Shown here piece by piece: positions 15,552 to 23,716 of a DNA stretch of 39,341 nt. A model generated the notes under the pieces. It had not been told where the DNA came from, did no database searches, and was given only the letters and a program-made list of their open reading frames with translations. Location of the stretch: assembly GCA_004356015.1 (NCBI GenBank), contig SMYD01000077.1, forward strand, positions 1 through 39,341. Direction: 5' to 3'. Source of the stretch: Acidobacteriota bacterium. GTDB lineage: Bacteria > Acidobacteriota > Polarisedimenticolia > SMYD01. Every line of letters starts with the position of its first letter. The first letter of the stretch is position 1. Both the position numbers and the translations under genes were made by a program.

Positions 15552-16522
15552 GTCCCGCTCCTCCGGATGAGCTCGTCCCGGCCCGGCACAGGCAGCAGGT
15601 CGGCCAGGTCCTGGAGGAGCTGGCGCACTCTCTCATCCCCCGCATCGGGAGTCAGGACCCGGATTTCGACCAGTTGGTCGCCGCGGCCACCGCGGCGGGA
15701 AGGAGCGCCCTTCCCTTTGAGGCGCAGTTGCTGCCCCCCCTGGGTGCCCTGGGGCACGTTAAGAACGGCAGTGCCATCCACAGTGGGCACATGGATACGC
15801 GCTCCCACGGCGGCTTCGCTGACGGTGACGGGCACGGTACACAGGATGTTGTCCCCCAGACGCTTGAAGACCGGGTGCGGGTCGACGTTGACGCTGACCC
15901 GCAGGTCGCCGGCGCGGCCGCCCCGGGCACCGGCGTGTCCCTGACCGGCGATGCGCAGGCGTGTTCCCTCTGAAACACCTGCCGGGATACGGACTTCGAT
16001 GGTTTGACTGTGGTCTTGCAGGCCACTCCCGCCGCAAACCCGGCAGGAGAGCAATCCCTGCCCCCGGCAAGCAGCACATGGCCCCTGCCGCTGAATGCGC
16101 AGGGGGGCCTTGAGCCCGCGGATGGCATCCATGAACCCGATTCGTATGACCGCTTCCACGTCGTCGCCCCGGAGTGGGCCCTCGCTCCGTGATGTCCGCG
16201 CGTGATGTCCGAAGATCTGCGAGAACAGATCTCCCAGGTCGCCCTGGAAGCCGGTGCCGCCGGCAAAGCCCGCAGGATTCCAGTCCACAGGGCCATGACC
16301 GCGGCCGACAGCACCTAACCGGTCATAGGCTTTTCTCTTTTCGGGGTCCGAGAGGATCCCGTAGGCCTCGGTAATTCCCTTGAACCGTTCCTCGGCAGCC
16401 TTGTCGCCGCGATTGACATCAGGATGGTATTTTCGTGCCAGACCTTTATAGGCCTTGCGAATCGCTTGCGGCGATGCATCCCGCCTGACGCCCAGGCGCT
16501 TGTAAGGGCTGGCGGCGGTCAT
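15548..16522 (-). CDS. dnaJ: DnaJ/CbpA-type co-chaperone with a half-size zinc finger
   Basis: 324 aa, shorter than a full DnaJ (about 375). Residues 1-70 are the J-domain with the HPD tripeptide (KYHPDVN) that stimulates DnaK ATPase. A Gly/Phe-rich linker (about 75-110) follows. The cysteine-rich region has only two CxxCxGxG motifs, CAACRGQG and CRVCGGSG, three residues apart; class A DnaJ has four. So one zinc centre appears to be lost. The C-terminal substrate-binding beta domains are intact ([34 protein letters not shown]). It is the third gene of the dnaK operon, one base after hsp20, and overlaps the start of hspR. GrpE is not present here. Confidence 0.9.
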   Translation of the reverse strand: MTAASPYKRLGVRRDASPQAIRKAYKGLARKYHPDVNRGDKAAEERFKGITEAYGILSDPEKRKAYDRLGAVGRGHGPVDWNPAGFAGGTGFQGDLGDLFSQIFGHHARTSRSEGPLRGDDVEAVIRIGFMDAIRGLKAPLRIQRQGPCAACRGQGLLSCRVCGGSGLQDHSQTIEVRIPAGVSEGTRLRIAGQGHAGARGGRAGDLRVSVNVDPHPVFKRLGDNILCTVPVTVSEAAVGARIHVPTVDGTAVLNVPQGTQGGQQLRLKGKGAPSRRGGRGDQLVEIRVLTPDAGDERVRQLLQDLADLLPVPGRDELIRRSGT

Positions 16523-16523
16523 C

Positions 16524-16973
16524 TCAGGATGTCTGGACCTGAATGCTGCGTGGCTTGCCCCGACGGCGTTTGGGCAGGACCACCCTCAGCAGACCCTGCC
16601 GATACTCCGCCGTGACCTTGTCTCGGTCAACAGCGGCGGAAAGATCGAATGTTCGTGAAAATGCCCCCTGTGAACGTTCGACGCGGTGATGCACCACATC
16701 GTTGCCGCCGGGCTGGACCCCCCCCTCGCCCTTGACGGTCAAGGCTGAGTCGGTGACGACCACGTCCAGATCCTTCATGGACAGGCCCGGGACCTCGGCA
16801 ATCAGGACCACCTGCTCAGGCGTCTCGTAGAGGTCCACCAGGGGACTCCAGCTGCTGCCTTCGCTGCCGCTGGCGCTGAATTCAGCCCGAGTTGATGCTG
16901 ATTCGAACAACCGGGCGATTCGATCCTTGAGTAGGGAAAGGCGTTCGAATGTGTCCTGGCTACCCTGCAACAT
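16524..16973 (-). CDS. Small heat-shock protein (Hsp20/alpha-crystallin)
   Basis: 149 aa, typical. The alpha-crystallin domain spans about residues 42-140: [19 protein letters not shown], the SxALTVKGE strand, [13 protein letters not shown] and the closing GLLRVVLPK (the family's GxLxVxxPK). The N-terminal arm is rather charged and the C-terminus lacks a clear IXI motif (ends IQVQTS). It holds unfolding proteins for the DnaK system. The Shine-Dalgarno GGAGGAG is strong, and the start is 12 bp after the dnaK stop, so it is co-transcribed with dnaK and should be heat-inducible. Confidence 0.93.
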   Translation of the reverse strand: MLQGSQDTFERLSLLKDRIARLFESASTRAEFSASGSEGSSWSPLVDLYETPEQVVLIAEVPGLSMKDLDVVVTDSALTVKGEGGVQPGGNDVVHHRVERSQGAFSRTFDLSAAVDRDKVTAEYRQGLLRVVLPKRRRGKPRSIQVQTS

Positions 16974-16985
16974 GGACTCCTCCGT

Positions 16986-18881
16986 TCATTTGACGTCCTC
17001 ATACTCGGCGTCGATGACTTCGCCCTCGCCGGTTTCTCCTGCTGCTTCCGGGGTATCTCCGGAGGCAGGTTCTGTTTCCTTCGCGCTGGTCTGATACAGG
17101 ATTTGCGCCACTGCGTGCTGGCTCTGGGTGAGTTGCTCCTGAGCCTTGCCAATGGCGTCCATATCACTGCTTTCCAGGGCTTTGCGCAGACTCGCAATGG
17201 CTTCCCTCGCGGGCTCGCTCTGCTCGTCGGAGATCTTCTCCTTGTTGTCGTCCAGGAGTTTCTCCGCCTGGTAGGCTTCCTGCTCGGCCCGATTGCGGAT
17301 TTCAACCTCCCGGCGACGTTTCTTGTCATCATCGGCGTGGAGCTCAGCATCTTGGACCATGGTCCCGATCTCGTCCTTGTCGAGACCCGATGAAGCCGTG
17401 ATGGTGATGGATTGTTCCTTGCCGGTACCCTTGTCCTTGGCCGAGACATTCACGATACCGTTTGCGTCGATATCAAAGGTCACCTCGATCTGGGGCAGGC
17501 CCCGTGGGGCTGCCGGGATTCCCATGAGGTGGAATTTGCCCAGGGTGCGGTTGTCCACCGCCATTTCTCTCTCGCCTTGCACCACATGGACCTCAACGGA
17601 GGTCTGATTGTCGGCGGCGGTAGAGAACGTCTCGCTCTTCCGGCTGGGAATGGTGGTGTTGCGCGCGATGAGATTGGTGAACACGCCCCCCAGGGTTTCG
17701 ATTCCCAGGGAGAGAGGGGTCACGTCCAGCAGGAGCATGTCCTTCACGTCCCCTGACAGAACACCTGCCTGAACGGCGGCGCCAATGGCCACCACTTCAT
17801 CAGGATTGACACCCTGGTGGGGTTTCCTGCCGAACATTTCCTCGACCAGAGCCTGCACCCGGGGGATGCGCGTGGAGCCGCCCACGAGAACCACCTCGTG
17901 GATTTCATCGGTGGACAGTCCCGAATCGGCAATGGCCTTGCGGCAGGGTTCCAGGGTGCGCTGGAAGATCTTTTCGGCCAATTGCTCGAAACGCGCCCGG
18001 GTCAGTTTCAGCGCCAGATGCTTGGGGCCTGCGGCGTCGGCGGTGATGAACGGCAGGTTGACCTCGGTCTCCTTGGTGCTGGACAGTTCCATCTTGGCCT
18101 TTTCCGCAGCTTCTTTGAGGCGCTGCAGGGCCATCTTGTCTTTGCTGAGATCGATGCCCTGATCTTTTTTGAATTCGTCGACGATCCAGTCGATGATGAC
18201 ATCATCGATGTCGTCACCGCCCAGATGGGTATCACCATTGGTGGCCTTCACTTCCACCACCCCCTCACCCACCTCAAGGATGGAGATATCGAAGGTGCCA
18301 CCGCCGAAGTCGAACACGGCGATTATATGGTCGTTTTTTTTCTCCAACCCGTAGGCGAGGGCGGCAGCGGTGGGTTCATTGACGATACGCTCCACGTCGA
18401 GGCCGGCGATACGGCCGGCGTCCTTGGTGGCCTGGCGCTGGCTGTCGTTGAAATAAGCCGGCACGGTGATCACTGCCTTGGTGACTTTCTCGCCCAGGTA
18501 AGCCTCGGCGGCCTCTTTCATCTTCTGGAGGATCATCGCGGAGATCTCAGGGGGAGCCAATTTCTTGCCACAGAGCTCGACCCATGCGTCGCCATTCTCG
18601 GCCTCGATCACCTTGTAGGGGACGCGCGTGCGATCTTCTGTCAGTTCGCTGAACTTGTGCCCCATGAAGCGCTTGATGGAGAAGACGGTATTTTCAGGGT
18701 TGGTGACCGCCTGGCGCTTGGCCACCTGCCCCACCAGGCGTTCCCCCTTGTCATTGAAGGCGACAACGGAGGGGGTGGTGCGGCTGCCTTCGGGGTTGGG
18801 GATCACCGTGGGTTTACCCCCCTCCATGACCGAAACCACCGAATTGGTGGTCCCCAGATCGATTCCGATTATCTTTGCCAT
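16986..18881 (-). CDS. dnaK: Chaperone protein DnaK (Hsp70)
   Basis: 631 aa, full length. The ATPase domain carries the phosphate loops GIDLGTTNS and [13 protein letters not shown], plus [11 protein letters not shown]. The interdomain linker is [15 protein letters not shown]. The substrate-binding beta domain and helical lid follow. The tail after residue 595 is acidic ([14 protein letters not shown]), as in most bacterial DnaK. Start: ATG 18881 with GGGAGA 7 nt upstream. It is the first gene of dnaK-hsp20-dnaJ-hspR, the HspR-type arrangement, behind a promoter covered by a HAIR-like inverted repeat, so negative control by HspR is expected or was ancestral. Confidence 0.98.
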   Translation of the reverse strand: MAKIIGIDLGTTNSVVSVMEGGKPTVIPNPEGSRTTPSVVAFNDKGERLVGQVAKRQAVTNPENTVFSIKRFMGHKFSELTEDRTRVPYKVIEAENGDAWVELCGKKLAPPEISAMILQKMKEAAEAYLGEKVTKAVITVPAYFNDSQRQATKDAGRIAGLDVERIVNEPTAAALAYGLEKKNDHIIAVFDFGGGTFDISILEVGEGVVEVKATNGDTHLGGDDIDDVIIDWIVDEFKKDQGIDLSKDKMALQRLKEAAEKAKMELSSTKETEVNLPFITADAAGPKHLALKLTRARFEQLAEKIFQRTLEPCRKAIADSGLSTDEIHEVVLVGGSTRIPRVQALVEEMFGRKPHQGVNPDEVVAIGAAVQAGVLSGDVKDMLLLDVTPLSLGIETLGGVFTNLIARNTTIPSRKSETFSTAADNQTSVEVHVVQGEREMAVDNRTLGKFHLMGIPAAPRGLPQIEVTFDIDANGIVNVSAKDKGTGKEQSITITASSGLDKDEIGTMVQDAELHADDDKKRRREVEIRNRAEQEAYQAEKLLDDNKEKISDEQSEPAREAIASLRKALESSDMDAIGKAQEQLTQSQHAVAQILYQTSAKETEPASGDTPEAAGETGEGEVIDAEYEDVK

Positions 18882-18919
18882 TGAATTTCTCCCAGTGTTT
18901 GGTTTCTTGGATCACCGGG

Positions 18920-18949
18920 AGTATAAGATTTGAGTGGAGGCGGGTCAAA
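18920..18949 (-). promoter_or_regulatory. dnaK operon promoter overlapped by a HAIR-like HspR operator
   Basis: On the minus strand TTGACC (18943-18948), a 17-bp spacer and TATACT (18920-18925), a strong sigma70-type promoter. Across it lies TTTGACC-N7-ACTCAAA (18929-18949). The HspR operator HAIR is known as CTTGAGT-N7-ACTCAAG. The site here has the exact 7-bp spacing and matches 10 of 14 arm positions, 6 of 7 in the right arm. Binding there would block RNA polymerase. The CIRCE element of HrcA was looked for and not found. Confidence 0.6.
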
Positions 18950-19005
18950 AATGCTGCAAGCCATTTAAATGCATGGTTTTGTGCCTGTTCTTGCCAAGGC
19001 TTCTG

Positions 19006-20307
19006 TCAACGCAGGGATGAGAGCGTCGCCGGTGAGTTTGGCTGGGATTCGATGCGCCCTGTCAGGATCAATTCGGGCCTGTGGTTCCCGTTCCCATCCG
19101 CGCCGCGGATCTGATAGCTCCGCCTGGTGAGGATGTAGCTGTAGCGGCGTCCCCAGGGATCCTCCAGTTCCGCCGGCGTGACCAGCCCCATGGCCACCAG
19201 ATCATCCAGGGTTTCCGGGTACCGTAAGCTGTGGAGAGCGAAAAGCCGCACGGCAAACTCCAGCCGGGCCAGGCGGCTCTGGCTTGCGGAGAGGCGCAGG
19301 GTCTCCATGCTCGGGGTGATGCCGCCGTAGGGCGCCAGGGCCGCCCCGGGGAAAGTCTGGAGATGATGCCAGGCTCCGCCCAGGAGCAGGGCTGAGCCCA
19401 AAAACGCAGCCGCGGCCGTCATGGCCCTGTCCAGGAATTCCCGGTGGAGAGGCAACTTGCTGGGTCCTTCCTTGACGGCTTTCACCTCCTCGATCAAATC
19501 GGTTTCCATCAAACCGAAGAGGGCCTTGCACGTCTCGAATTCACCCAGATCACTGCGGTCGATGATCTCCTGGACGCTGCGCCGGCCATCCAGGAGGTTG
19601 TAGACAAGGAGCTCTTTGGTCGAGACGGTGACCCATTCAGGCTCACTGGTGGAAGGTTCCGGCTTTTCTTCCGCGCTGTGTGGCTCACCGATGCTATCCA
19701 GAGCGGCATCCAGTTCGGATTCATCCACAAGTCCGCCCCTGGCATCTTCAGCGAGAATCTCACGACCCGGATCTGTTGGCTGGAGCACCATCTGGAAGGA
19801 GCGCACCTGGCGTTCGATGAGAGGCCACTCGTCCAGAATACGCATGCCCTCCATGAGGATGCTGTCCACGGGAATGGGATGGAAATGATGGCTCGGATTG
19901 TCCCTGGCGGTGGTCTGCGCGAAATGGAACTCACCCTGGGACCAGCGGAAGAGTCTGTAGATGATCTGCGTCACCTGAAGGGCCAAGGCACGTCCCAGAT
20001 CCTCGGCGGAGAGGATTTCCTCCTGGAGGAGCAAATCGCCGATCCGCTTCCCTGTTTCCCTCTGCAGGATGAGGATTCTGTTGAGCTGGGTCCGGGTCAG
20101 CTTCCCCGTTTTCAGAAGGACGTTGCCCAGGCGATCTTCGATCCGTTTTGTTTCAGATTCCGCGCCAATGATTCTTCCATTTTCGCAGATTATCGAGACC
20201 GTATCCTCGCTCCCGCTGAGCCGCAGGATGCCGGTCTTCCTCTGCAGCCCGATGAGCTGGAGGATGTCTGCCAGGGAGAAGTCGAGAAGTGTGCCCTGCA
20301 ACGCCAT
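19006..20307 (-). CDS. PATAN (DUF4388) domain protein with a membrane segment and a pseudopilin-like C-terminus
   Basis: 433 aa. Residues 1-60 are a PATAN/DUF4388 domain (LQGTLLDFSLADILQLIGL, then GRIIGAES). Residues about 60-130 resemble the helical unit found at the N-terminus of type II secretion/type IV pilus ATPases (GNVLLKTGKLTRTQLN, IGDLLLQEEILS). A Glu/Ser-rich linker and a winged-helix-like part follow (LDGRRSVQEIIDRS). One transmembrane segment is at about 295-315. The C-terminus (LDDLVAMGLV, DPWGRRYSY, GADGNGN) resembles the GspG major-pseudopilin end. PATAN proteins are thought to act in regulation and gliding/motility networks, but the role here is unknown. It follows the TPR protein gene by 4 bp. 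Confidence 0.75.
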   Translation of the reverse strand: MALQGTLLDFSLADILQLIGLQRKTGILRLSGSEDTVSIICENGRIIGAESETKRIEDRLGNVLLKTGKLTRTQLNRILILQRETGKRIGDLLLQEEILSAEDLGRALALQVTQIIYRLFRWSQGEFHFAQTTARDNPSHHFHPIPVDSILMEGMRILDEWPLIERQVRSFQMVLQPTDPGREILAEDARGGLVDESELDAALDSIGEPHSAEEKPEPSTSEPEWVTVSTKELLVYNLLDGRRSVQEIIDRSDLGEFETCKALFGLMETDLIEEVKAVKEGPSKLPLHREFLDRAMTAAAAFLGSALLLGGAWHHLQTFPGAALAPYGGITPSMETLRLSASQSRLARLEFAVRLFALHSLRYPETLDDLVAMGLVTPAELEDPWGRRYSYILTRRSYQIRGADGNGNHRPELILTGRIESQPNSPATLSSLR

Positions 20308-20311
20308 GGTT

Positions 20312-22210
20312 TCAGCCTTTTCCAGCGCTGACTGCGGCCCCGCTGTGGGAGGGCAGCAGCCAGCCCAGCAGCCAGGCCAGCACCAGGCAGGAAAGTCCGA
20401 CGGTGAGGGTCAGGCGCGGGCCGCTGGAGATCGGCGTATAAGCGGCCACCGGCAGCAGATTGTAAAGAAGCGCTGCGGCCAGGCCACAACTCGCCAAGGT
20501 CAGGAGGGTGGCGCCCAGCAGAGGCCGCCCTGACCAGATCTGACCACCGCCGGGCAAAAAGGCCGACAACATCCTGCAGCTACGGAGACGGTTTCTCCGG
20601 TAACCTGCAATCTCCCGGCGCTTCTGATCCCGGGAGCGGCGCGGCAGAGATGTTGTGCGCGTGGCCAGGACCACACAGGTCGCGCAGCGGCTATCGTCCT
20701 GCAGGTTGAGAGAACAGCGCCGGCAGGCGATGCGGCCGCAACTGGAGCAGCGAACGGGATAGTTCTTGCGCCGCAGACGCCAGAATCCCAGACCGAGGGC
20801 TGTCACCGGCAGGAGCAATGCCGGCCAGGTGGAAGCCGCATACACGGCGACATGCGGGTCCCCTTCCTGGCCCAGGGCCTTTCTGGCATGGGCCAGCGCA
20901 ACGCTGATCGGGATCTGATCTTCCAGAACATCCAGCCGGTCACTTCCCTGGCGACGATCCGAGAGAAGGGATGTCATGGCCGACAGATCGCGGATCTGCG
21001 CGGCCGCCAGAGTCTTCTCGGCGGCGGTGAAATCGAACCGGTGTTCCTGGGTGAGGTAGAGATTGTAGTGCGCCACCATGTGATTCGGGTCGGCTTCGAT
21101 GGCTTTGCGGAACTGCCCCGCGGCGGTTGCGTAGCGGCCGCGGCTGAAGTACAGGGCACCTGCGTTGTTGTAAGCGTAACTCAGGCGGGGGTCCAGTTCC
21201 GTGGCCCGTTGATAAGCAGAGATAGCCTCCACATCTCGCCCCATTCCTCGTGCCTGATCGGCCAGGAGGAGGTGCAGCACCGCGTCGTCTGGGCTGCGGG
21301 CGGTCAGTTCAGTGAACGTGCGATACCGATCTGCGCCCACGCTGCCGCCGGCGGCACCAGCCACCTGCACCAGGCGTGGGTCGACTGTGTCAGCAGTAAG
21401 GTGTGCCGCCAGAGGGAGCATGAAACCCACAATAGCCGCAGCCAGGACCAGGGCCACCGACGCAACGCGCTCGCCCAGCGACAGGAAGGGCAGCATGAGC
21501 GCGAGCCACAAGAGTGGCGCCCAGGCAAACCCCCAGGGCAGGGCCAGAGGGAGGAGAATGATGAAGAAGGCCAGCGTGCGGGCCGTGATGGGCGGCAGCC
21601 GGGGCATGAGAGCTTCCGCCAGGTCGTGATGGATGAGGCGGAATGTCTTGCAGAACAGGATGAGGAGAAAGGCCATCGTCGTGATGACAAGGCCCAGGGA
21701 GAAAGCCCAGAGAACGGCCAGCATGAAATTGGTGCGATAGATCCAGTTGCGTCCTGCGGCCCGAACACCACCTGCCAGGGAATCCAGAGAGGCGCTGGCA
21801 CCTTCGCCTGCCCGCCACTGGGTGCGCGCCAGACCGAACCAGGCCTGAGGCATCTCGGAATCGAACTCCAGAGCCAGCCTGAATGCTTCCATGGCTTCCG
21901 CGTGTTGTTCCAGGGCCAGATTCTCGTATCCCTCGAGAACAAAGGCGCCGGCCAGATCCTCCGACCGGGACACGCCATTGAGACGCCGCTGGAGTTGCAG
22001 GTCCTTGACCACCTCGTCGGCGGCGAGAGGGTCTCCCTTCTCCAGCAGAACGTGGCGTTCTGTCCACAGATCAATCAGATTGCCGGTCCTGGATCCTTGG
22101 CCGGGCGTGCCGCCAGGGGCGGTGACGGAGGCTTGTGACGGGTTCCCCAGGGACCATGTCCCGGCCCCGAAGACCAGAAGGGAAGCAAGTATGACGGCGG
22201 CTCGATTCAC
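20312..22210 (-). CDS. Multi-pass membrane protein with TPR repeats and a cysteine-rich zinc-ribbon-like segment
   Basis: About 632 aa from GTG 22210 (MNRAAVILASLLVFGAG, a good signal/anchor sequence); the track's TTG at 22243 adds 11 residues, and no Shine-Dalgarno site decides. A first TPR-like helical part (about 50-160) is followed by four or five transmembrane helices (about 165-275). TPR repeats come next (AYNNAGALYFSRGRYATAAGQF), then another helix (about 450). A C-x2-C rich stretch resembles a zinc ribbon or B-box (CSSCGRIACRRCSLNL, CATC). Two last helices follow, preceded by LPGGGQIWSG. Similar proteins occur in the Myxococcota and Acidobacteriota, mostly uncharacterised. It is probably co-transcribed with the PATAN and DUF1844 genes. 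Confidence 0.75.
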   Translation of the reverse strand: MNRAAVILASLLVFGAGTWSLGNPSQASVTAPGGTPGQGSRTGNLIDLWTERHVLLEKGDPLAADEVVKDLQLQRRLNGVSRSEDLAGAFVLEGYENLALEQHAEAMEAFRLALEFDSEMPQAWFGLARTQWRAGEGASASLDSLAGGVRAAGRNWIYRTNFMLAVLWAFSLGLVITTMAFLLILFCKTFRLIHHDLAEALMPRLPPITARTLAFFIILLPLALPWGFAWAPLLWLALMLPFLSLGERVASVALVLAAAIVGFMLPLAAHLTADTVDPRLVQVAGAAGGSVGADRYRTFTELTARSPDDAVLHLLLADQARGMGRDVEAISAYQRATELDPRLSYAYNNAGALYFSRGRYATAAGQFRKAIEADPNHMVAHYNLYLTQEHRFDFTAAEKTLAAAQIRDLSAMTSLLSDRRQGSDRLDVLEDQIPISVALAHARKALGQEGDPHVAVYAASTWPALLLPVTALGLGFWRLRRKNYPVRCSSCGRIACRRCSLNLQDDSRCATCVVLATRTTSLPRRSRDQKRREIAGYRRNRLRSCRMLSAFLPGGGQIWSGRPLLGATLLTLASCGLAAALLYNLLPVAAYTPISSGPRLTLTVGLSCLVLAWLLGWLLPSHSGAAVSAGKG

Positions 22211-22324
22211 GGGCGCAGGCTGGCCTGGTGCATGTCCGGCCAATCGGACGTATGCGGCGCAAATCTAAGGCCCGGAAGGACCTGATTCAAGAGAAAGGGC
22301 TGAAAACCGCACGCCCGGAAGAGG

Positions 22325-22819
22325 TCAGGCCGGGTTGGTTTTGGAGACGCCCAGGTACTGCATCCGCAGGTTGTAGAGGGCCTCCTCCAGAAGCTTGGTC
22401 TCGCCTGGCTCCAGGTTGCCTCTGGTCTTTTCTTCCAGCAACTCCAGCACGTCGACGAAGAAGCGGGCGCGCTCCAGATCGGCCGGATGGGGGTCGACGC
22501 CCTCCTGGGTGGGAATGCCAAGTTCCTGCAGCGCAGACATGTATAGGAAGTAGACAAACGACTGGAAGTCCACTTTGGCGGGGGGACTTGCCTCACTCCC
22601 GCCGAGAGACTTCGGGGTGGAATTGGCAGCCGGTGGGGAGGGGGGGGGCGCGGGTGGATCTGTGGCGCTCGGCTGCGCGGAGGGCTCGCTTCTCACGGGC
22701 GGTTCTGGAGCCGTTGGTTCCCCTCCTGTCGGGCTCCCCTGGTCCTGCGCGGCGGAATCTTCTTCGCGCAATTGCCCATCGCTGCGGAACTTGCGACGAT
22801 CCGTGACTTTTACTTTCAT
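22325..22819 (-). CDS. DUF1844 family protein
   Basis: About 164 aa from ATG 22819 (MKVKVTDRRKF), which has GGGGAGAG 7 nt upstream; the track's start at 22888 has no such signal and runs into the mazG promoter region. The N-terminal half is disordered and rich in Pro, Ser and Glu, and includes a nine-base G/C run (22640-22648). The C-terminal 80 residues match DUF1844: FQSFVYFLYMSALQELGIP, ERARFFVDVLELLEEKTRGNL and LEEALYNLRMQYL. The family is widespread in Gram-negative phyla outside the Proteobacteria and has no assigned function. It is the first gene of the set leading to the TPR and PATAN proteins. Confidence 0.85.
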   Translation of the reverse strand: MKVKVTDRRKFRSDGQLREEDSAAQDQGSPTGGEPTAPEPPVRSEPSAQPSATDPPAPPPSPPAANSTPKSLGGSEASPPAKVDFQSFVYFLYMSALQELGIPTQEGVDPHPADLERARFFVDVLELLEEKTRGNLEPGETKLLEEALYNLRMQYLGVSKTNPA

Positions 22820-22858
22820 ATGGTCTCTCCCCGCCCTTCCATGATGCATTCTGGTGCA

Positions 22859-22888
22859 ATGGTAACATCGCAGCTCTCGCCGAATCAA
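22859..22888 (-). promoter_or_regulatory. Weak sigma70-like promoter for the DUF1844-TPR-PATAN genes
   Basis: On the minus strand TTGATT (22883-22888), an 18-bp spacer and TACCAT (22859-22864), each matching 4 of 6 consensus bases. It lies in the short divergent gap with mazG and would start transcription about 30-35 nt before the DUF1844 ATG. Tentative. I could not identify the opposing mazG promoter. Confidence 0.3.
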
Positions 22889-22914
22889 TGGCGACCACAG
22901 GTTCAGGAGAAGTT

Positions 22915-23700
22915 ATGAAGGCCTTTGCAGATCTGGTACGGCTCATGGATCGTCTGCGTGACCCGGGTGGCTGCCCATGGGATCGGGAGCAGACCCTCGA
23001 CACGCTGAAGACCTATCTGCTGGAGGAGACGTACGAGGTTCTGGATGCCCTGGATCATGGTGATGCGGCGGATCACTGCGAAGAACTGGGTGACCTTCTG
23101 TTGCAGGTGATCTTTCAGTCCAAGTTGCGAACCGAGATGAAGGAGTTCACCATCGAGGATGTCATCCGCGGCATTCATGAGAAGCTCGTGCGGCGCCATC
23201 CCCACGTCTTCGCAGACGCGGTGGCCACCACCGCCGACGAGGTTCTGGATCAGTGGGAACGAATCAAGGCGAAGGAGAAGGTGGGTACGTCACGTCCCTC
23301 CATCCTGGATCATGTGCCGGCGCGATTACCCGCGCTGTTACAGGCCTTGCGTTTGACGGAGAAAGCCGCGCGGGTTGGTTTCGACTGGACCGCCGAGGCC
23401 GATCTCCTGGCGAAAGTCGAGGAAGAATGGGAGGAACTCCGCAGCGAGATGGGAGCCGGCAACGCCCAGGGCATTGCCGAGGAACTGGGTGATCTGCTCT
23501 TTGTTCTGGCCAACCTTGCCCGCCGGCACGGGCTGGATCCCGAACAGGCCCTGCGCCGGGCCAACGGCAAGTTCATCCGGCGATTCAGGTACATCGAGTC
23601 CCGTCTTGCCGAAAGCGACCGCCGGCCGGAGGACTCAAGCCTGGCGGAAATGGACGCCCTCTGGAACGAGGCAAAAAGAGAACTGGGGCGTCCGGGCTAG
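22915..23700 (+). CDS. mazG: Nucleoside triphosphate pyrophosphohydrolase MazG
   Basis: About 261 aa, the size of the two-domain MazG of E. coli. It hydrolyses (d)NTPs to the monophosphate and pyrophosphate, a house-cleaning role. Seen: the family N-terminus LRDPGGCPWDREQT, a first acidic metal-binding helix set (LLEETYEVLDAL, CEELGDLLLQV) and a second (EEEWEELRSE, EELGDLLFVLANLARR). The known KFxRRxxxxE-like helix appears as GKFIRRFRYIE. Start: the track uses 22888, but ATG 22915 has AGGAG at a 5-nt distance, so 22915 is preferred. It is a lone plus-strand gene, convergent with accA (16 bp apart). Confidence 0.95.
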   Translation: MKAFADLVRLMDRLRDPGGCPWDREQTLDTLKTYLLEETYEVLDALDHGDAADHCEELGDLLLQVIFQSKLRTEMKEFTIEDVIRGIHEKLVRRHPHVFADAVATTADEVLDQWERIKAKEKVGTSRPSILDHVPARLPALLQALRLTEKAARVGFDWTAEADLLAKVEEEWEELRSEMGAGNAQGIAEELGDLLFVLANLARRHGLDPEQALRRANGKFIRRFRYIESRLAESDRRPEDSSLAEMDALWNEAKRELGRPG

Positions 23701-23716
23701 CCGGGTCGCCGGGTGG

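Noticed and set aside
17817-18884. 355-aa plus-strand ORF
   Set aside because: Antisense to dnaK, a frequent false ORF in GC-rich dnaK genes.
18882-18960. CIRCE element (HrcA control) at dnaK
   Set aside because: No TTAGCACTC/GAGTGCTAA arms are present; the repeat found has HAIR-type spacing.
20852-22138. 428-aa plus-strand ORF
   Set aside because: Antisense to the TPR membrane protein gene; rich in Gln, Gly and His with no domain.
22640-22648. Nine-base G run in the DUF1844 gene as a phase-variation switch
   Set aside because: It encodes part of a Pro-rich disordered linker, where such runs follow from codon use; no sign of alternative frames.
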